NCBI GenBank assembly: GCA_008360955.1
Contig: LUCM01010544.1
Span: forward strand, 42,720-106,719
Source: Fasciolopsis buskii
Taxonomy: Eukaryota; Platyhelminthes; Trematoda; Plagiorchiida; Fasciolidae
Length of the DNA: 64,000 nucleotides
Direction: 5' to 3'
Part shown: positions 34,596-46,615 of the stretch, one piece after another
How the letters are laid out: every line of letters begins with the position of its first letter
How positions within the stretch are numbered: the stretch's first letter is position 1
Program-made: the position numbers and the translations under genes
Notes under the pieces: model-generated
Told to the model about the DNA's origin: nothing
Databases searched by the model: none
What the model saw: the letters and a program-made list of their open reading frames with translations, nothing else

Positions 34596-35469
34596 TATCT
34601 TGTGCCCACCAATGATTTGTAGAATGAGTCCTGTATTTCTAAATAAATCATTAATTTGTTGGATATTTGGAAAGCATATACTCCGAGAAGAATGAATCAA
34701 ACTTGGAGATTTCGAACTAGCCGTCCCTAGTTCGTTACACTTTCAGAATCCCTAATACGCGCTGTAAGTAAAGAACCTCGAAGAAAACAATTCGACCGAT
34801 CAAGAATACTCTTTAGAAGAAGATTGTCTGAACGTATTGAGGACAGAGCCTTAGAAGCCCTCACGCGGATTGCTTGACATTCGATAAGTCATGTCAAAAG
34901 ACGAATAATATATTGCTGGTGTTACAGTCCAGTAACTTTTCCCTTCCTCTCTGTGTGCGCGTGTTTGGGTGTGCGCTAGATTTACCCTGTTACGGAATAA
35001 AGCCACCAGTAATAGGTGTTGCGACAATTTCAGACCTCTCCGTGTCTAAATTTGCGTGACGGTCCGTGAGAGTAGCAAGTCTTCCCTACCCGTCTATAAT
35101 CCCGGGACATCCTTCGAGGTAAGCTTGTCTATCTATCTAACTTAATACTAGGCAGATAGCGGATGTAATTAGTGAAACCTATTACATTTGAGTAAACTTA
35201 ATCCTGGATCAAATCGCACAATTAGCTTTGTTCCAGTCAAGTTAGCAACAGTAAATACTAACTGCAAGATTGTGCGAATGTGTCATCCCAACTACTCTGG
35301 CTAATCTTCACTTGACGGAAAGTAAAATCGTTTAGCTTCTTGGTTGGGCGGAACAATACGTACCGGAACATGTATCTATCCATCCGCAGATTGTAAACGT
35401 TTCAAGCAAATGTGAAATTAGTTTGACGTAACAATTCGTTTGACCAACTTTTAGTGGGATTAAATTAAT
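34596..35469. other. unassigned sequence
   Basis: No gene or repeat recognised. Confidence 0.4.
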
Positions 35470-35651
35470 TTTATCTTTCATCTTTTACTTCCTTTATTAA
35501 TGAAACAACAATTTGCATCAATTTTCAGGAACGAGGCTGCGACCAGCAGAGGGCTGCCAAATGGGGAAGTTGACCGGCGTTGGGAGGATTCGGACCCGCG
35601 ACCTTCTCGTCCAATCGCCAGGATCTTATCCGTTTGGCCACCGCCGGCCAA
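35470..35651 (-). mobile_element. SINE A, copy A9
   Basis: Reverse orientation and complete: tail 'catcttttacttcctttatt', body 'accagcagagggctgcc', B box 'ggattcggacccgcg', A box 'gtttggccaccgccggcc'. Confidence 0.93.
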
Positions 35652-36985
35652 TTGAATGCTTCATTTTTCTAAAACATTTTATGAAACAGTAGTAAAGGTT
35701 ATCAGATAATATTGTTAAATACGTATTCCAATGGGATAGACTGACTAGAAACGAGATCTTACGTGGAACAGGAATGGCCATATTATAGTCAGTTACAAGG
35801 ACACAATTTGGACTAATAATGAGGGTCTTACTAAAGACAGCAAGATTGATCTCCATTGATTAAGTTCTGTAAAAGCGACCTCTACAATTCATTACAAAAA
35901 TATGTTCACTAATTTTCACAGAGCGGCTCTTACTCGTGGATCAAATGATCTAATCGGAAGTACTGATAAGCGGGAAAGAGTGAACGTCATCATTTCGATA
36001 TGCTTCTTCAAACGAGACCGATGGAAGACATTTTCATGCTGTGAATGATTCAATATTGCCTCCAGAACATAACCACTCTCTGTTCAAACAGTCAATTAGT
36101 GTGATTATAATGAAACCGGAAGAAGGAGGGCGAGGTAATGCCTCCAAATAATGCCAGCTGCCAAAAGGACAAACAATATCGCGGACACGTATGTGTCTGT
36201 CTGTCTGTGTGTCTGTGTGAGTGTGTGTCTGTTAATTGCCGTATTACCGTGGAAAACTGAATGGATTATGACAATTATCCACTACTTTTCGCTGCCGTCC
36301 AAAAGCAGGGCTACTTAGTGATAAAAATACAAACAATTGACAACGTGTGAAATCGTTAGAACCATCACTTCATTCCGCCCCCCCCCTAACGCTTCTCTCA
36401 CCTCCACTCCACCCCGAGTGTCCGACCCAAACCCCAATGTATTGCAAAAAGCCCTATTAGGTCTGGCCAACAAATTAGCCGAGAAATTAATTGCCCGTGC
36501 AATTCTCGATCCGTGATTTCGAATCTCCTATGCCCGTATTCAACTTTGTCCCGGATTGATTATTGTGCAAAAATTCACGACAGAAAACGTGTTATTCGCT
36601 TGGCGGAGAATGAGCGAGAAGACATTTCGCATAAATGAATCAGCTGAAAGACAAAAAACATAGCAAGTCAAAGATTTTAATCTAATCAAGCGAATGGGTT
36701 GAGAAAAAAGACATTGCCCATCGAGAACTTTGCGGTCGCTTAGACTACAATACGAAGTGGCCATCTGTTTGTCTGAACGTGTCTATAAGTGGTTTTCAAC
36801 AACCGTGACTCATAACCAATCGGATATGGTTCGTATGATTTTACAAAACTGACGGACAGTCGTCGGTGAAAACATTCTGGCATGCTCGACATTGTTCACG
36901 TTTAGTCCGAATTGTTTACGGACCAGTCATTCGAATGAGTAAAACGTCATGGCGATTCCCGAAATGATTATCACATTGATGGTCA
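35652..36985. other. unassigned sequence with GT/CTGT microsatellite
   Basis: A GTCT/GTGT-rich tract at 36197-36233 and a poly-C run near 36379. No recognised gene. Confidence 0.4.
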
Positions 36986-37167
36986 CTTATCTTTTACCTT
37001 TTACTTCCTTTACTAATGAAATAACAATGTACATTATTTTTCAGGACGGGGGCCGTGGCCAGCAGAGGGCTGCCATGTGGGAAAGTTGGCCGGCGTTGGG
37101 TGGATTCGAACCCGCGACTTTCAGGACCAAATGCCACGAACTTATTCGTTTGGCCATCGCCGGCCTA
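36986..37167 (-). mobile_element. SINE A, copy A10
   Basis: Reverse orientation and complete: tail 'ttatcttttaccttttactt', body 'ggccagcagagggctgcc', B box 'ggattcgaacccgcg', A box 'tttggccatcgccggcc'. Confidence 0.93.
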
Positions 37168-38934
37168 AATGAGCTATTCTTGGCTAAAGAACGTCGTTAA
37201 TTGTGAGCTATTCGATCGTTTCGTAACTTAAATAACTCAGATCGTGCAGACCTGATTCTTTTTGACTGTGCAAAGCGGAACGAATTAGTTTTAAAGGTTG
37301 ACTAATTTGATAACAGTGAATGAAATAATACGAAATGTGTTTGGGGAATCGTTGTACATGTTGATATCGAGACAAAACTGTTTGATTTGATCGCAAATTC
37401 ATTCAGTTGTGTTTGGAGAACATAATTTCACCCTTGTTGATCGATTACTCACAGATTGACCTATCGATTGACCGGGTTAAATGGGCATCGTAAAATCCTC
37501 CGACAAACCAATCGACAAACCGTCGTTCAGTACAAACTTTTGTCAAAAGGGTTTCACCAATCGTGGTGACCTGATCAATGATTAACACAAATTTTCGAAT
37601 CCATTGAGACCACGTGTTATTCCACGTGTATTATATCATATAAATTAGTAATTATTTACCATTTCAAAAAACGCGCCATCAATTTCGTTTATTATTGTTC
37701 CATTCGTTGCGCTTCATCTCGACTTCCACCAGACTGGGCGCTAAAATTAGGAATGAGTTCCAAATATCTCCGATGTAATTCAATTATCTTAGCCGAGATA
37801 AAGTGATGATAAGACTAATATTATCGGAAAATGAAATCATGATGTTAGAATATGGTTCATTTGAGACAGCCCACTTACTAGGGCATTTCACCGTGAATAG
37901 AATTTGTTAGAAGCCAATGCAACTTGCGGTTAACCTGGGTTTTTTTCCCTATCAAGACCGATTGCCCCATTTCGGTTAGGCGTAGATACGTTGAATAACA
38001 AAAGGTTTTATCGGACACAACAGTTCTTCCTGGTGAAGGTATGGTTTGTCGATGAAAGTCATTCAACATTAACGCTTCACGTGACTAGAAATCGTTTTGC
38101 CAGTGACCGGTATCGTTCTTATGGACTGCCTGGGATAAGTCTCAGTCGGTACTCAGGAGACAGTTGTGTACCATCGGGAACGACCGCCACTCACGTGGTT
38201 AGTTGTGAATTAGGGGGTCACGGGCAAATTGAACAAGCGGCTGCGGACAAGTGGCGGCAGCTTCAAAGGCATGGCGAGTTTTCCCTGGCATGCGTTCTCC
38301 CCAAAATGTACCACAACAGTCAGCCGGTAACACCGTGACGTAGCGAGTTTGGCTGGACAGCTTGTCGAGTTCTACTAATCAAGCAAGGTTTTCGAGATGT
38401 TGTGTTGAAATCAATCATCCGATCACTGACTCGTCTAGGATGACTTCGCTGCCCTGAAGATCACGGTCGGCTGAGCCAGCGTATGCCGGAATGAAAACAT
38501 CCACTCTGGATTTGAAGACCGCTCGGGGAGTACAACAGCCAACAGTTCACGTGAACGTGAAATAATCTGATCTTAAAATGAGCGCCTTGCACTAATGTAA
38601 CATTCAAAATACCGACATTTCACTGCATATATCTGTTCATTGCCTCATGTTGCCATCCTTCCAACCCAACGTACTTACACTCATCGGTAATAAAGTCAGC
38701 CTTGTTTCTTCTCATTCTCCTTCGCCTAGCATCCTGATCCCATAAGAACTCGGTTCCGCCGTCTGGCGCGCTCCTTCATCCTCGATACGTCTTTAAACTG
38801 ACAAATGCTAGCGGATATAGAATAACAGGAGTTGTACGTTGGGTATCCTAGCCATCGATATGTGTCATGCTCAACATACTTGCATTCAGGACTCTAGGTC
38901 CGTCATTCCAATGGTACCCTAACCTAAATCTTCG
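37168..38934. other. unassigned sequence
   Basis: A 115-codon frame at 37991-38338 (+) is unrecognised. The 38390-38930 part may be the eroded 5' portion of the RTE-like element that follows, but I see no specific motif. Confidence 0.35.
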
Positions 38935-39400
38935 GTGGAGTTTCATCTACTTTATTGGGACGCTGAGGCTGCGGCTGTTCGTCTTGCGAGCGCTGACGTA
39001 AGAGTGCACCGTTTGACTGAATCCCCGTTGACAGCTGCCCGAAGCGGAGAGACTTGGAGGTTGGTGCGAAAGTACACAGTCGTCGATCTCTTAGATGAAG
39101 TTTGCTTTGTCTTCTCGACATACGCGCCTACAAACATCAATCCAGACACAATCGACCAAAAGCCGCACAACCACTCAGCCACAATAAAGTGGAACAATCT
39201 CGTGATTTTAGCAGTAGACGCGAAGACTCGAGTAGGCCGACTGTTTCTGAACGAAACGCAATTGCGACTGCTCTTTGGATTTCCATTGCTGTCATTCAGA
39301 GATGTTTGCCTTCTGTTCAAGTCATTCATTGTTTATGGCAAATACGAATTTCCAACTTTCCATTAGCTATTACTTGACCTGAAGTTCGTATTTTCGATTC
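38935..39400 (+). pseudogene. RTE-like retrotransposon, endonuclease-domain remnant
   Basis: The frame reads '...YAPTN', then 'NLVILAVDAKTRVGRL' and 'ETQLRLLFGFP'. These correspond to YAPTD, the catalytic GDFNA/GDMNA block (here VDAK) and the GRL---E-QLGGRFG segment of endonuclease-reverse transcriptase proteins abundant in flukes. A further match, 'LFMANTNF' at about 39330, is in another frame. The catalytic Asp/Asn pair is altered and there are frameshifts, so the domain is dead. Its order relative to 40600-41440 fits one decayed plus-strand element. Confidence 0.75.
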
Positions 39401-40599
39401 TGCAATGAACGCAGATACAGGATATTGCGGTTAGTTAATAACCGAGAGATTGCCTACTTGGTTGTCGGTCGTACTGGAACACTTCCCGTGACTCCGACCA
39501 GGCATACCTATGCGCGAAAATGCGATTTGTTATGGTGGGCACTCAAAATGCATGCGGCAGCTTCGGTTAGACTGTGCTGAGTTCTTTGACCCACTTTGTC
39601 AGTCTTAAGCGCTATGACTTCCCCCCAGCTGAACAGAACCAATGAAAACTGACCTCTTTTCAAGAATATCCTGCATTTTTCTGCCTAGTGAATGGCAAAT
39701 TTGACATCAAGTTGTGATAGAAATGGTTTCTATTGAGTTGCTGTTTCTTACTGGCACTAGCCAGTACATCCTGGCTGATATCGAACCAAATGGAGCACGG
39801 GTCAACAAAAGACCTGATCACACGGCAAGCTTGCATACTGACCGTGAAATTTTGTGATCTCGATCGACTTTAGAGATGAAATATGCTACCAATTTGGAAC
39901 ATTTCCACGAGCGGTTTCACCTCATCTCTGTTATCAGTAAGAAGCAATGATTGCAAGAAAAAACGATCTGTGAAGTCGACGGTTTATCGAAACACAGCCC
40001 TAACGGCGGTATCTCATACGTTTGGTGTGGCACTTTACAGCATATTTTGACTGAGCTGTCCCCTAATTATTGTGGCACGCATCCCGTGGCCTATCTGTCT
40101 GACGCGGCGGTGATCTACAAGGTCATCCAATCCACAGGGCATCAAAAAGTTCTCCAGCCCTCTTTAAAGAAGAAAAAGTGAAACTGATCAGCGAATCTTA
40201 ATTGCAGCCCCCCATGGTTTGTTATTCCGCTGAATTTGTCCTTTTGACCGAGTGCGAGTCACGCGTTGTCCTCCTACGTCGGAAGAGTTCTTCATGCAAT
40301 GAATTTGTTAATCATAAAGAGATTAGCCAAATCCCGAGTACATTAAAATTGCTAGTTTCTCTCATTTTTTGCCCATTTGTGCAACACGACTGGAGAACAA
40401 ATTCTTATGGAACAGAGTTCGTTTAGTGCTGATAACTGATTGTTCGATCAAATCATCACCCTCGGACAAGTATTAGATTATCACATTACTATTCAAAGAT
40501 CACCGTCTTTTTAGTTATGCACATGGTTTTTGATTCTAAACACAGGTCAACACCAAAGGACCGTTTCTTGGGAAACGCAATAACTGAGATATATGTTGT
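39401..40599 (+). other. region between endonuclease and RT remnants
   Basis: About 1.2 kb separates the two RTE-like pieces. No domain is recognised. Two short frames (39951-40181, 40202-40426) have no motif. It is either eroded linker sequence or a later insertion. Confidence 0.35.
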
Positions 40600-40880
40600 G
40601 GTCCTCAAAACATTCCATCATCGTACGCCAGGTCGATTTAAGACTTAGGGCCAGGTTTCACTATCGATCGACGTCTCCAGTAGAGTACGAAAAGACCGCT
40701 CTATATCTCCGTTACCGTTCAACTTCGTTATCGATATCCTACAAGAAGCAACAACTAGTCTTTTGGATGGTGGAGTTAAACTCCATCCAGGAAACAGAAT
40801 TTTGAAATTAGAGGAAGGTGATAAAGTGACGTTGCTGAGTAACGGTGCACAGGCAGTTCAACACCTACTGGATATCTAGA
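40600..40880 (+). pseudogene. RTE-like reverse transcriptase, palm remnant
   Basis: 'SPLPFNFVIDILQEA' corresponds to the family's CPLSPFLFNFVID motif. 'LEEGDKVTLLSNGAQ' corresponds to LEYADDIVLL-DNAQ, so the catalytic YADD has become EGDK. Loss of both aspartates means no polymerase activity. It is on the same strand as, and correctly ordered after, the endonuclease remnant. Confidence 0.8.
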
Positions 40881-41089
40881 TACGGTGTGTGCCTTCTAAC
40901 TTCATGATGCAAGTTACTTCTTCAAGACTGGTACCAGCCTGTGTCTGTAGGTACCATTTGTGATGATCGGTTAGAGGTAGTCAATAGCTTCAATTAACTC
41001 GGGAGGTCGCTCATGACTGGCAGAGGTTGTGGAGAAGAGGTTTCATGACAAATTGCAAAGGCCAAGGCAGCTTTCACGAGCCTACCCCA

Positions 41090-41440
41090 CTTGTGCTGCC
41101 CAGAATGACAATCGACTCTCCCTCAATACCACCAGTTTTATTATTCTTCTTTTCGCTTGCGAGTCATGGCCTATTCTTGTTGAGGATCTCCGGCGACTTC
41201 CCGTTTTTGACCACCGATATCTCCGAAACACTGCCTGACTTTGGTGGGAACATCGCGTGAGCAACGATGAGGCGCCTCGTCTTGTGCTGGGTGCCGACAG
41301 TCGTCCTCTGACCAAGGTAATCGCCTTATGTCCCATTCGGTGACTTGAATACGTACTGCATATGGCCACCTGTCGTCTAAATTCTCGTGCTCTCTATACA
41401 GGGCCAGTGACTCCGTGTTCGGGCCACGAGTAGGCGAATG
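41090..41440 (+). pseudogene. RTE-like reverse transcriptase, C-terminal remnant
   Basis: 'LFACESWPILVEDLRRL' and 'VFDHRYLRNTA' match the CETWPLRVED-RRL-VFDHRCLR-IA block. After a frameshift, 'WWEHRVSNDEAPRLVLG' and 'ADSRPL' match the next conserved stretch, followed by a region comparable to LRWLGHVLRMP in which a stop interrupts. It completes the relic that begins at 38935. Confidence 0.85.
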
Positions 41441-41631
41441 GTCGTGGGTAAATTGTTTTCGGTTATGGCTTCTGTCAGTGCTCCACGCCTCCCTCGTTCG
41501 AGCCCAACAGAGAAGTCAAAACTCATTTTCTTGCCACTTATTGTTTTTTTAACTTCTTCATATGTTTTCTGTATGATTTCATTTCGATGCTGTTCCGTTA
41601 GTAGCATGCTTGTTTCCAGGCTGGTTTAATT

Positions 41632-41671
41632 CATATATATATATATATATGCATATATATATATATATTCA
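41632..41671. repeat. (TA)n microsatellite
   Basis: TA repeats interrupted by 'gca'. The tract abuts repeat D3. Confidence 0.9.
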
Positions 41672-41760
41672 TAGGGTTCTGATGGTTGGGCTCGACGTTT
41701 AGATCGCAAAAATTTCATCACCAGTCGAGGTGACATCGTCGGTACCCTTGCACTGGTTAC
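41672..41760 (-). repeat. repeat D, copy D3 (X family)
   Basis: The minus strand reads CCGACGA, the GTCACC/GGTGAT hairpin, GAAA, then 'tttttgcgatctaaacgtcg', homologous to D1 and to the outer end of repeat X. Confidence 0.7.
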
Positions 41761-44049
41761 GGGTGTATTCCACTCTAAAACTTTTCCCAGTAGAATGTAA
41801 ATAGCCCGTCGGTAAGAGAGCACATAGTGAAATCTACGCTTTCAACACCTTAATGTTTCGACGGGTTTTGCCAGAATAAAATATCGTTGGTCAAATCAGA
41901 TTTCGTTCATGTTTGCTGTCAATATTTGAAAAGCCGCGTAAACAAAAAACAGTGAAACAACTGCACGGAATGCGCACCGGATATTGGCAATCCCAGCGGG
42001 CTGATCAAATCCGTGGGGATATCGATCGCATTCTCACCAGGTATTACCGTTCATATTAATTAGGTCAAATGGATTGCGTAATTCTCCTAATTTGGCCAGT
42101 GTTCACATGTGTGTCGATTACATCAAACGCGGTAGCCATTTATTCTGGACGAGTCTATTTAAAATATCCGGAGACTGAACTCTACCTAGCACTAACGAAA
42201 CGGGCGAAAAGTCCAATTTAGTGCGGATAATGGACAGATTTAGGTGTTGTTTTGTTGAATTTGTTCACAGTTCTCTCGGATTATTGAAATAAGACCGGAA
42301 AAGCAAATAACACGGAAGACGTGATGAAATCAAACAAGCAAACAGAAGTATCTAGGCCAACCGAACGAAACGTGCACAAAGAAGAAGACGATTTTACCAC
42401 GAGTTAGCCTACTGGACTGGAAATCAATGCTCATGGAACATGTAATTTGCAAAACTCTGTTCTAGTGCAGTAAAACCAATTGACGAGCGAATTTTGTTGC
42501 CGTGGTAACCGGATAAGCCAATCCATTCCGGGTGCTATGATCCAATAAATAAAATTCCACAATGATTAAAATCAGATGAGACTTTCATCAAACTTAATAA
42601 GTGTTTATACATATATATATGTACATATATGCAACATATTCATGCATATTTATATGCATACACAGATTTAAATGTAACACGAAACAGAAAACAAACAAAG
42701 TCGGACAAACCTGAGTGCAAATGGGAGGAGGAATTGAATGGTATGAAAAAGAAAAATGTTCTTTTTATGTTGTTCTAGGTTGAAGAAATTGATATCTGTT
42801 CTACTGCTTTTTTCGGGTCCGGGATGGTGTGCCAGAAAAAAAGTTCCATAAACGGGGCATGCAAAATTCGTTATTTCGACAATCTTCATCTTATCGACCC
42901 CAGCGCGAAAGATTTGAGTCATCAAACTATCTGAAAACCTTACCTGACGTTTTTTTTCTTACATTCACGCCAATTTGACGAGTGTTCGTACCAGAAAAGC
43001 ATGATACGCAACTGTTTAGCGAAACTTCTCCATACAACCAAAGAGAATGTAAAACAATTCGTTGGCTCATTGGATACAAAAGGATCTACTTCAGGTTTCC
43101 GAGTCTCCGTAGACAGTCCATCCTCCGAACGTCTAATTTTACCGTAGAGATTATGTGGATACACCATCCACTGTATTCTAGTGTAAAACAATTTCGTGGA
43201 AAAACATTTCCGACCAAACATTTGATTTGTCTGACACTTTGGAAAGTTCAAATACTTTTCATTTGTTCATTTTTATTAACCCTTGTCCGGTTTGCTTAAT
43301 TTGTAAATTGCATTGAATTTGATTCAAATAAAGATATAATTTTTCTAGCCTTATAAGTACAAATCATGCAATCGACAACAACGAGTACATGTAGATCCAT
43401 CAGTGAATGAATCGTATCGGATATCTACTTTTGGTATGGCCAACATCTTCCGAAGAAATGTTCCAAATTGCATTACTTTTATTTATTTAACTTTTTTGTT
43501 CGAATAGAATAGACCAAAATTTGGTGATAAACGAATTTCTTAACACAAAATTAGTTTTTTTAGAAGTGGAAATTTGCTGCAATGGAAAATATCCTAAAAT
43601 ATTTTACTCTTGGGTGTAACCACCGGTTGCTAAGCAACGTGACCGAATGAAAGCGAAATAGAGGGGAGTATTGTTTAGTGTTTCGTTTAGTCAAAATTGT
43701 TTCGAAACGTTTGAATTTTGGTCCCGCGCTTGCGGAAAATTTTCCGACCTGAGACAGACAGACAGACAGACAGACTTATTTTTGCCCGAGTATTATGGAG
43801 CAAAAAAATTCCCGATTCGTTGATCGAAAAACTCAGCTTTCCCCGCAAATGTTTACCAATACGAGGACAATAGAACCTAGTCTAATTGGCCACTCAATAT
43901 GTAAATAGCAAAAAGGACCAAATTATATAAATGGGCTATATGGAAGAAGAATATTCGCGGAATATTTTTACGTTTACCTAGCAATATCAACACATATCTG
44001 GATGTGATCGTTAATCAAGTTCCGCGAACTCTACTACCAATTCCATTTC
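41761..44049. other. unassigned sequence with microsatellites
   Basis: An AT-rich imperfect repeat lies at 42608-42660 and (CAGA)n at 43753-43776. Frames at 42668-43299 on either strand show no motif. Confidence 0.4.
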
Positions 44050-44225
44050 ATTTTTTATCCTTTTAATTCCTTTATTACTGAAATAACAATGTACATCATT
44101 TTCCGGAAGGGGGCTACAGCCATCAAAAAGCAGCCAAGTGGGAACGTCGATCGACCGTGGGAGGATTCGAACCCGTGACCCTTACATCTAGACGCCAGGA
44201 CCTTATCCGCTTGATCCTACACCCC
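44050..44225 (-). mobile_element. SINE A, copy A11 (diverged)
   Basis: Reverse orientation: tail 'cctttattactgaaataac', body with 'gcagccaagtgggaacgtcg', B box 'ggattcgaacccgtg', decayed A box 'ccgcttgatcctacacc'. Confidence 0.88.
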
Positions 44226-45920
44226 AAAAGGCCACGTAAAACTGGTGATAACTATCAAGCGTTTGAATACACTAAACGAGCTCAGGTCACGGATTTTGTC
44301 GAACCTCCATAAGTCATTATATTCGGGACGTCAAAACTTGAATGTTCGCCAGTTTCAATCGGGGAATGACTCTCGTTCACATCTACAGACAATAAGAGTT
44401 GATGGATTCGAGATGAAAGCTTCGCTGGGAAAATTTGATTTTTGTGGAAGAGGACGAGTGACATTCTTGATTCGCATGTCACTTTCGGAATCCCAAGCGT
44501 TTCAGCTATCATATTCAGTCAATTTTTCAGAGTACTAAAACATACTACTTTAAATAACCAAATAGTTTTCCATCCACTCACCAGTTATCTGTACCTTGCT
44601 GGGATATATAATTGGCTTTCATTCATTGTTGGCGATAAAGTTCAATACCATTTTGTAATTGATACTGGTAGTTTAAAGTTTTCATACTAGTATGCGTACA
44701 ACATGACACCAACGTGCAATACAAACATGCCCGATAGTGTTGTCGAAAGCACTACTGGAAATAAATCATCAATTCTACGTACATGTACGATTCTCGTTGC
44801 AGACTTAACGTGAAAATCCTTTATTTGTTATTCCAGTCTAGACTAAAAACCATTGACTTCAAATCTGCAGCGGAACTTTGCATTTCTATCCTTTTTCTTC
44901 TTCTTTCGGTTGATTATAAATCTTTCCTAGAAGCAATAAAAATTCCACCGGTCACGTTTAATCAATTGTGTTTTGACTTATTGATCTTTAACCAGCCGTT
45001 TGGAAAGATGTTCTGACATCCGTCGTGAAAGCGTCTTCGATTTGCCCTGTCGATGCTAGTGTCATCGCAACTGCAGATGAATTGGTACGCAAGATAGGAA
45101 ACAGAATGTGACATCCACGTTTGGTTCAGAATGATATTCCGGGTGGTTGGAAATAGGTGAAGCTCTGCGACCGAGAAAATACGTTTTGTGGCTGAACTGA
45201 GTTTGTGACGCGTATTGTCGAGAATTTAGTCTCTTTTAAAAGCTATTTTGAGGCATACGGCTTTCTGCATTTGTTTTCTTTTTATAGGTTGCTTCATCCT
45301 TTGGCTTTTGTCGACTATGGACGTCAACGAACTTGGCTCGATAACCGTTGCGAATGAGCTCTGCGAGAAACAAAAAGAGTTTTCGTCTTCCAAGAAAGCG
45401 TCTGGTTTATAAATACTCTTGGCATGATAATAAAGTGCATTTATCAAATCGCGTTTGTATGTAATCGGTGCACAAGTGGTAAAATTATGGTTAGGTTACG
45501 TGAGGCAGTGAAGTTTGTAGGATTCTCCATAGACAGGTGTTTGCGTAAACGACGTTTGTCTACCACCCTGAGGCCGACACCGTAGAAGAGATTTTATTTC
45601 GGGAAACCTAAACGCAGTTAGTTACCCACAATTTCATCCCAAAATCCGATTTAGAGTAAGTCAATCGGGGTTAATTCTGAGTAGTAACTCGCCTACTATT
45701 GCTTATACTACTTGAAACAAAGGACAAGTCCGTCCCAATTATCCTGTTTTACTAGCTGTTTGATAGTAAGGGATTGTTATTAATTGACAAGTTCTCGGCA
45801 GATTCCGAATGGTTATTTCAAGGGTTCTATTTGTTAAACAAGGGAACGATTAAGGTTTTCAACCATAGCTTTTTTTGTCTTAACAAGAACCCGTCCGCAA
45901 GAGCTTTTAGAATGGCTAAA
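44226..45920. other. unassigned sequence
   Basis: Unrecognised frames include 44783-45016 (+), which has an acceptor-like 'cgttgcag' and a helical-looking translation ('FKSAAELCISILFLLLS'). An exon is possible but unsupported. Confidence 0.35.
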
Positions 45921-46318
45921 GGGTCGATCGCTGTGAGCTAGCTGCCCGTGGCCCTGCAAATTAGTGACAGATAGGTGCAACATCATGTGGTGAAGTTCAA
46001 CAAACCGTTCAGAGCCTGCCCGGTAGCCTAATGGCTAAGGCGTTCGACTCAGAATCGTTCGTGCCGGGTTCGCGTCCGAGTTCGGGCGCGGTCCAAATGC
46101 ACTGGTGATGATTCGTAACAAAAATGAAACAAACAGCTGTACAGTGCTTGCATGGTTTCTTTATGGTGAGTTGAGCAATGATATCACATGGTGAATTATT
46201 TCATGAATACATTCAATCTCGTACTACTAAATTGTATGAAGTAATCAAGCTCTGTATGTCATATCCAAAGCCTTCGTCGTACTGAGGCTACCTGCACAGA
46301 AGTCATCTATCAGTATAG
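45921..46318 (+). mobile_element. SINE B, copy B3 with linker (first unit of a tandem pair)
   Basis: Leader 'gtcgatcgctgtgagcta', tRNA-like head 'ggtagcctaatggctaaggc', B box 'gggttcgcgtccgag', tail 'acagctgtacagtgcttg'. It continues into a ~105-base linker ('aagtaatcaagctctgtat' to 'cagaagtcatctatcagta') that leads directly into the next unit. Confidence 0.9.
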
Positions 46319-46615
46319 GGGTCGATCGCTGTGAGCTAACGGACAGTAACCGTGCAAATCAGTGACGGATAGGTGCAACATCATGTGGTGAAGTTTAACA
46401 AAACGGTCAGAGCCTGCCCGGTAGCGTAATGGCTTAGGCGTTCGACTCAGAATCGGTTGCCCTTGTACGAGTTCGCGTCCCAGTTCGGGCGCGGTGGATA
46501 TGCAATGCCGCTGATGATTCCTAACAAGCTGGATGAGACAGTTGTACAATGCTTCCATGGTTTCTTTATGATGAGTTGAGCGATGTTACCACATGCTGAA
46601 TTAGTTCATGAAAGC
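46319..46615 (+). mobile_element. SINE B, copy B4 (second unit of the tandem pair)
   Basis: It begins with the same leader as B3 at the end of the linker and is full length through 'ttagttcatgaaa'. The linker is not repeated after it. Confidence 0.9.

Noticed and set aside
46012..46095. tRNA-like gene with CAG anticodon-like loop
   Set aside because: It recurs as the head of every SINE B copy. The stems are imperfect, so it is not a functional tRNA.
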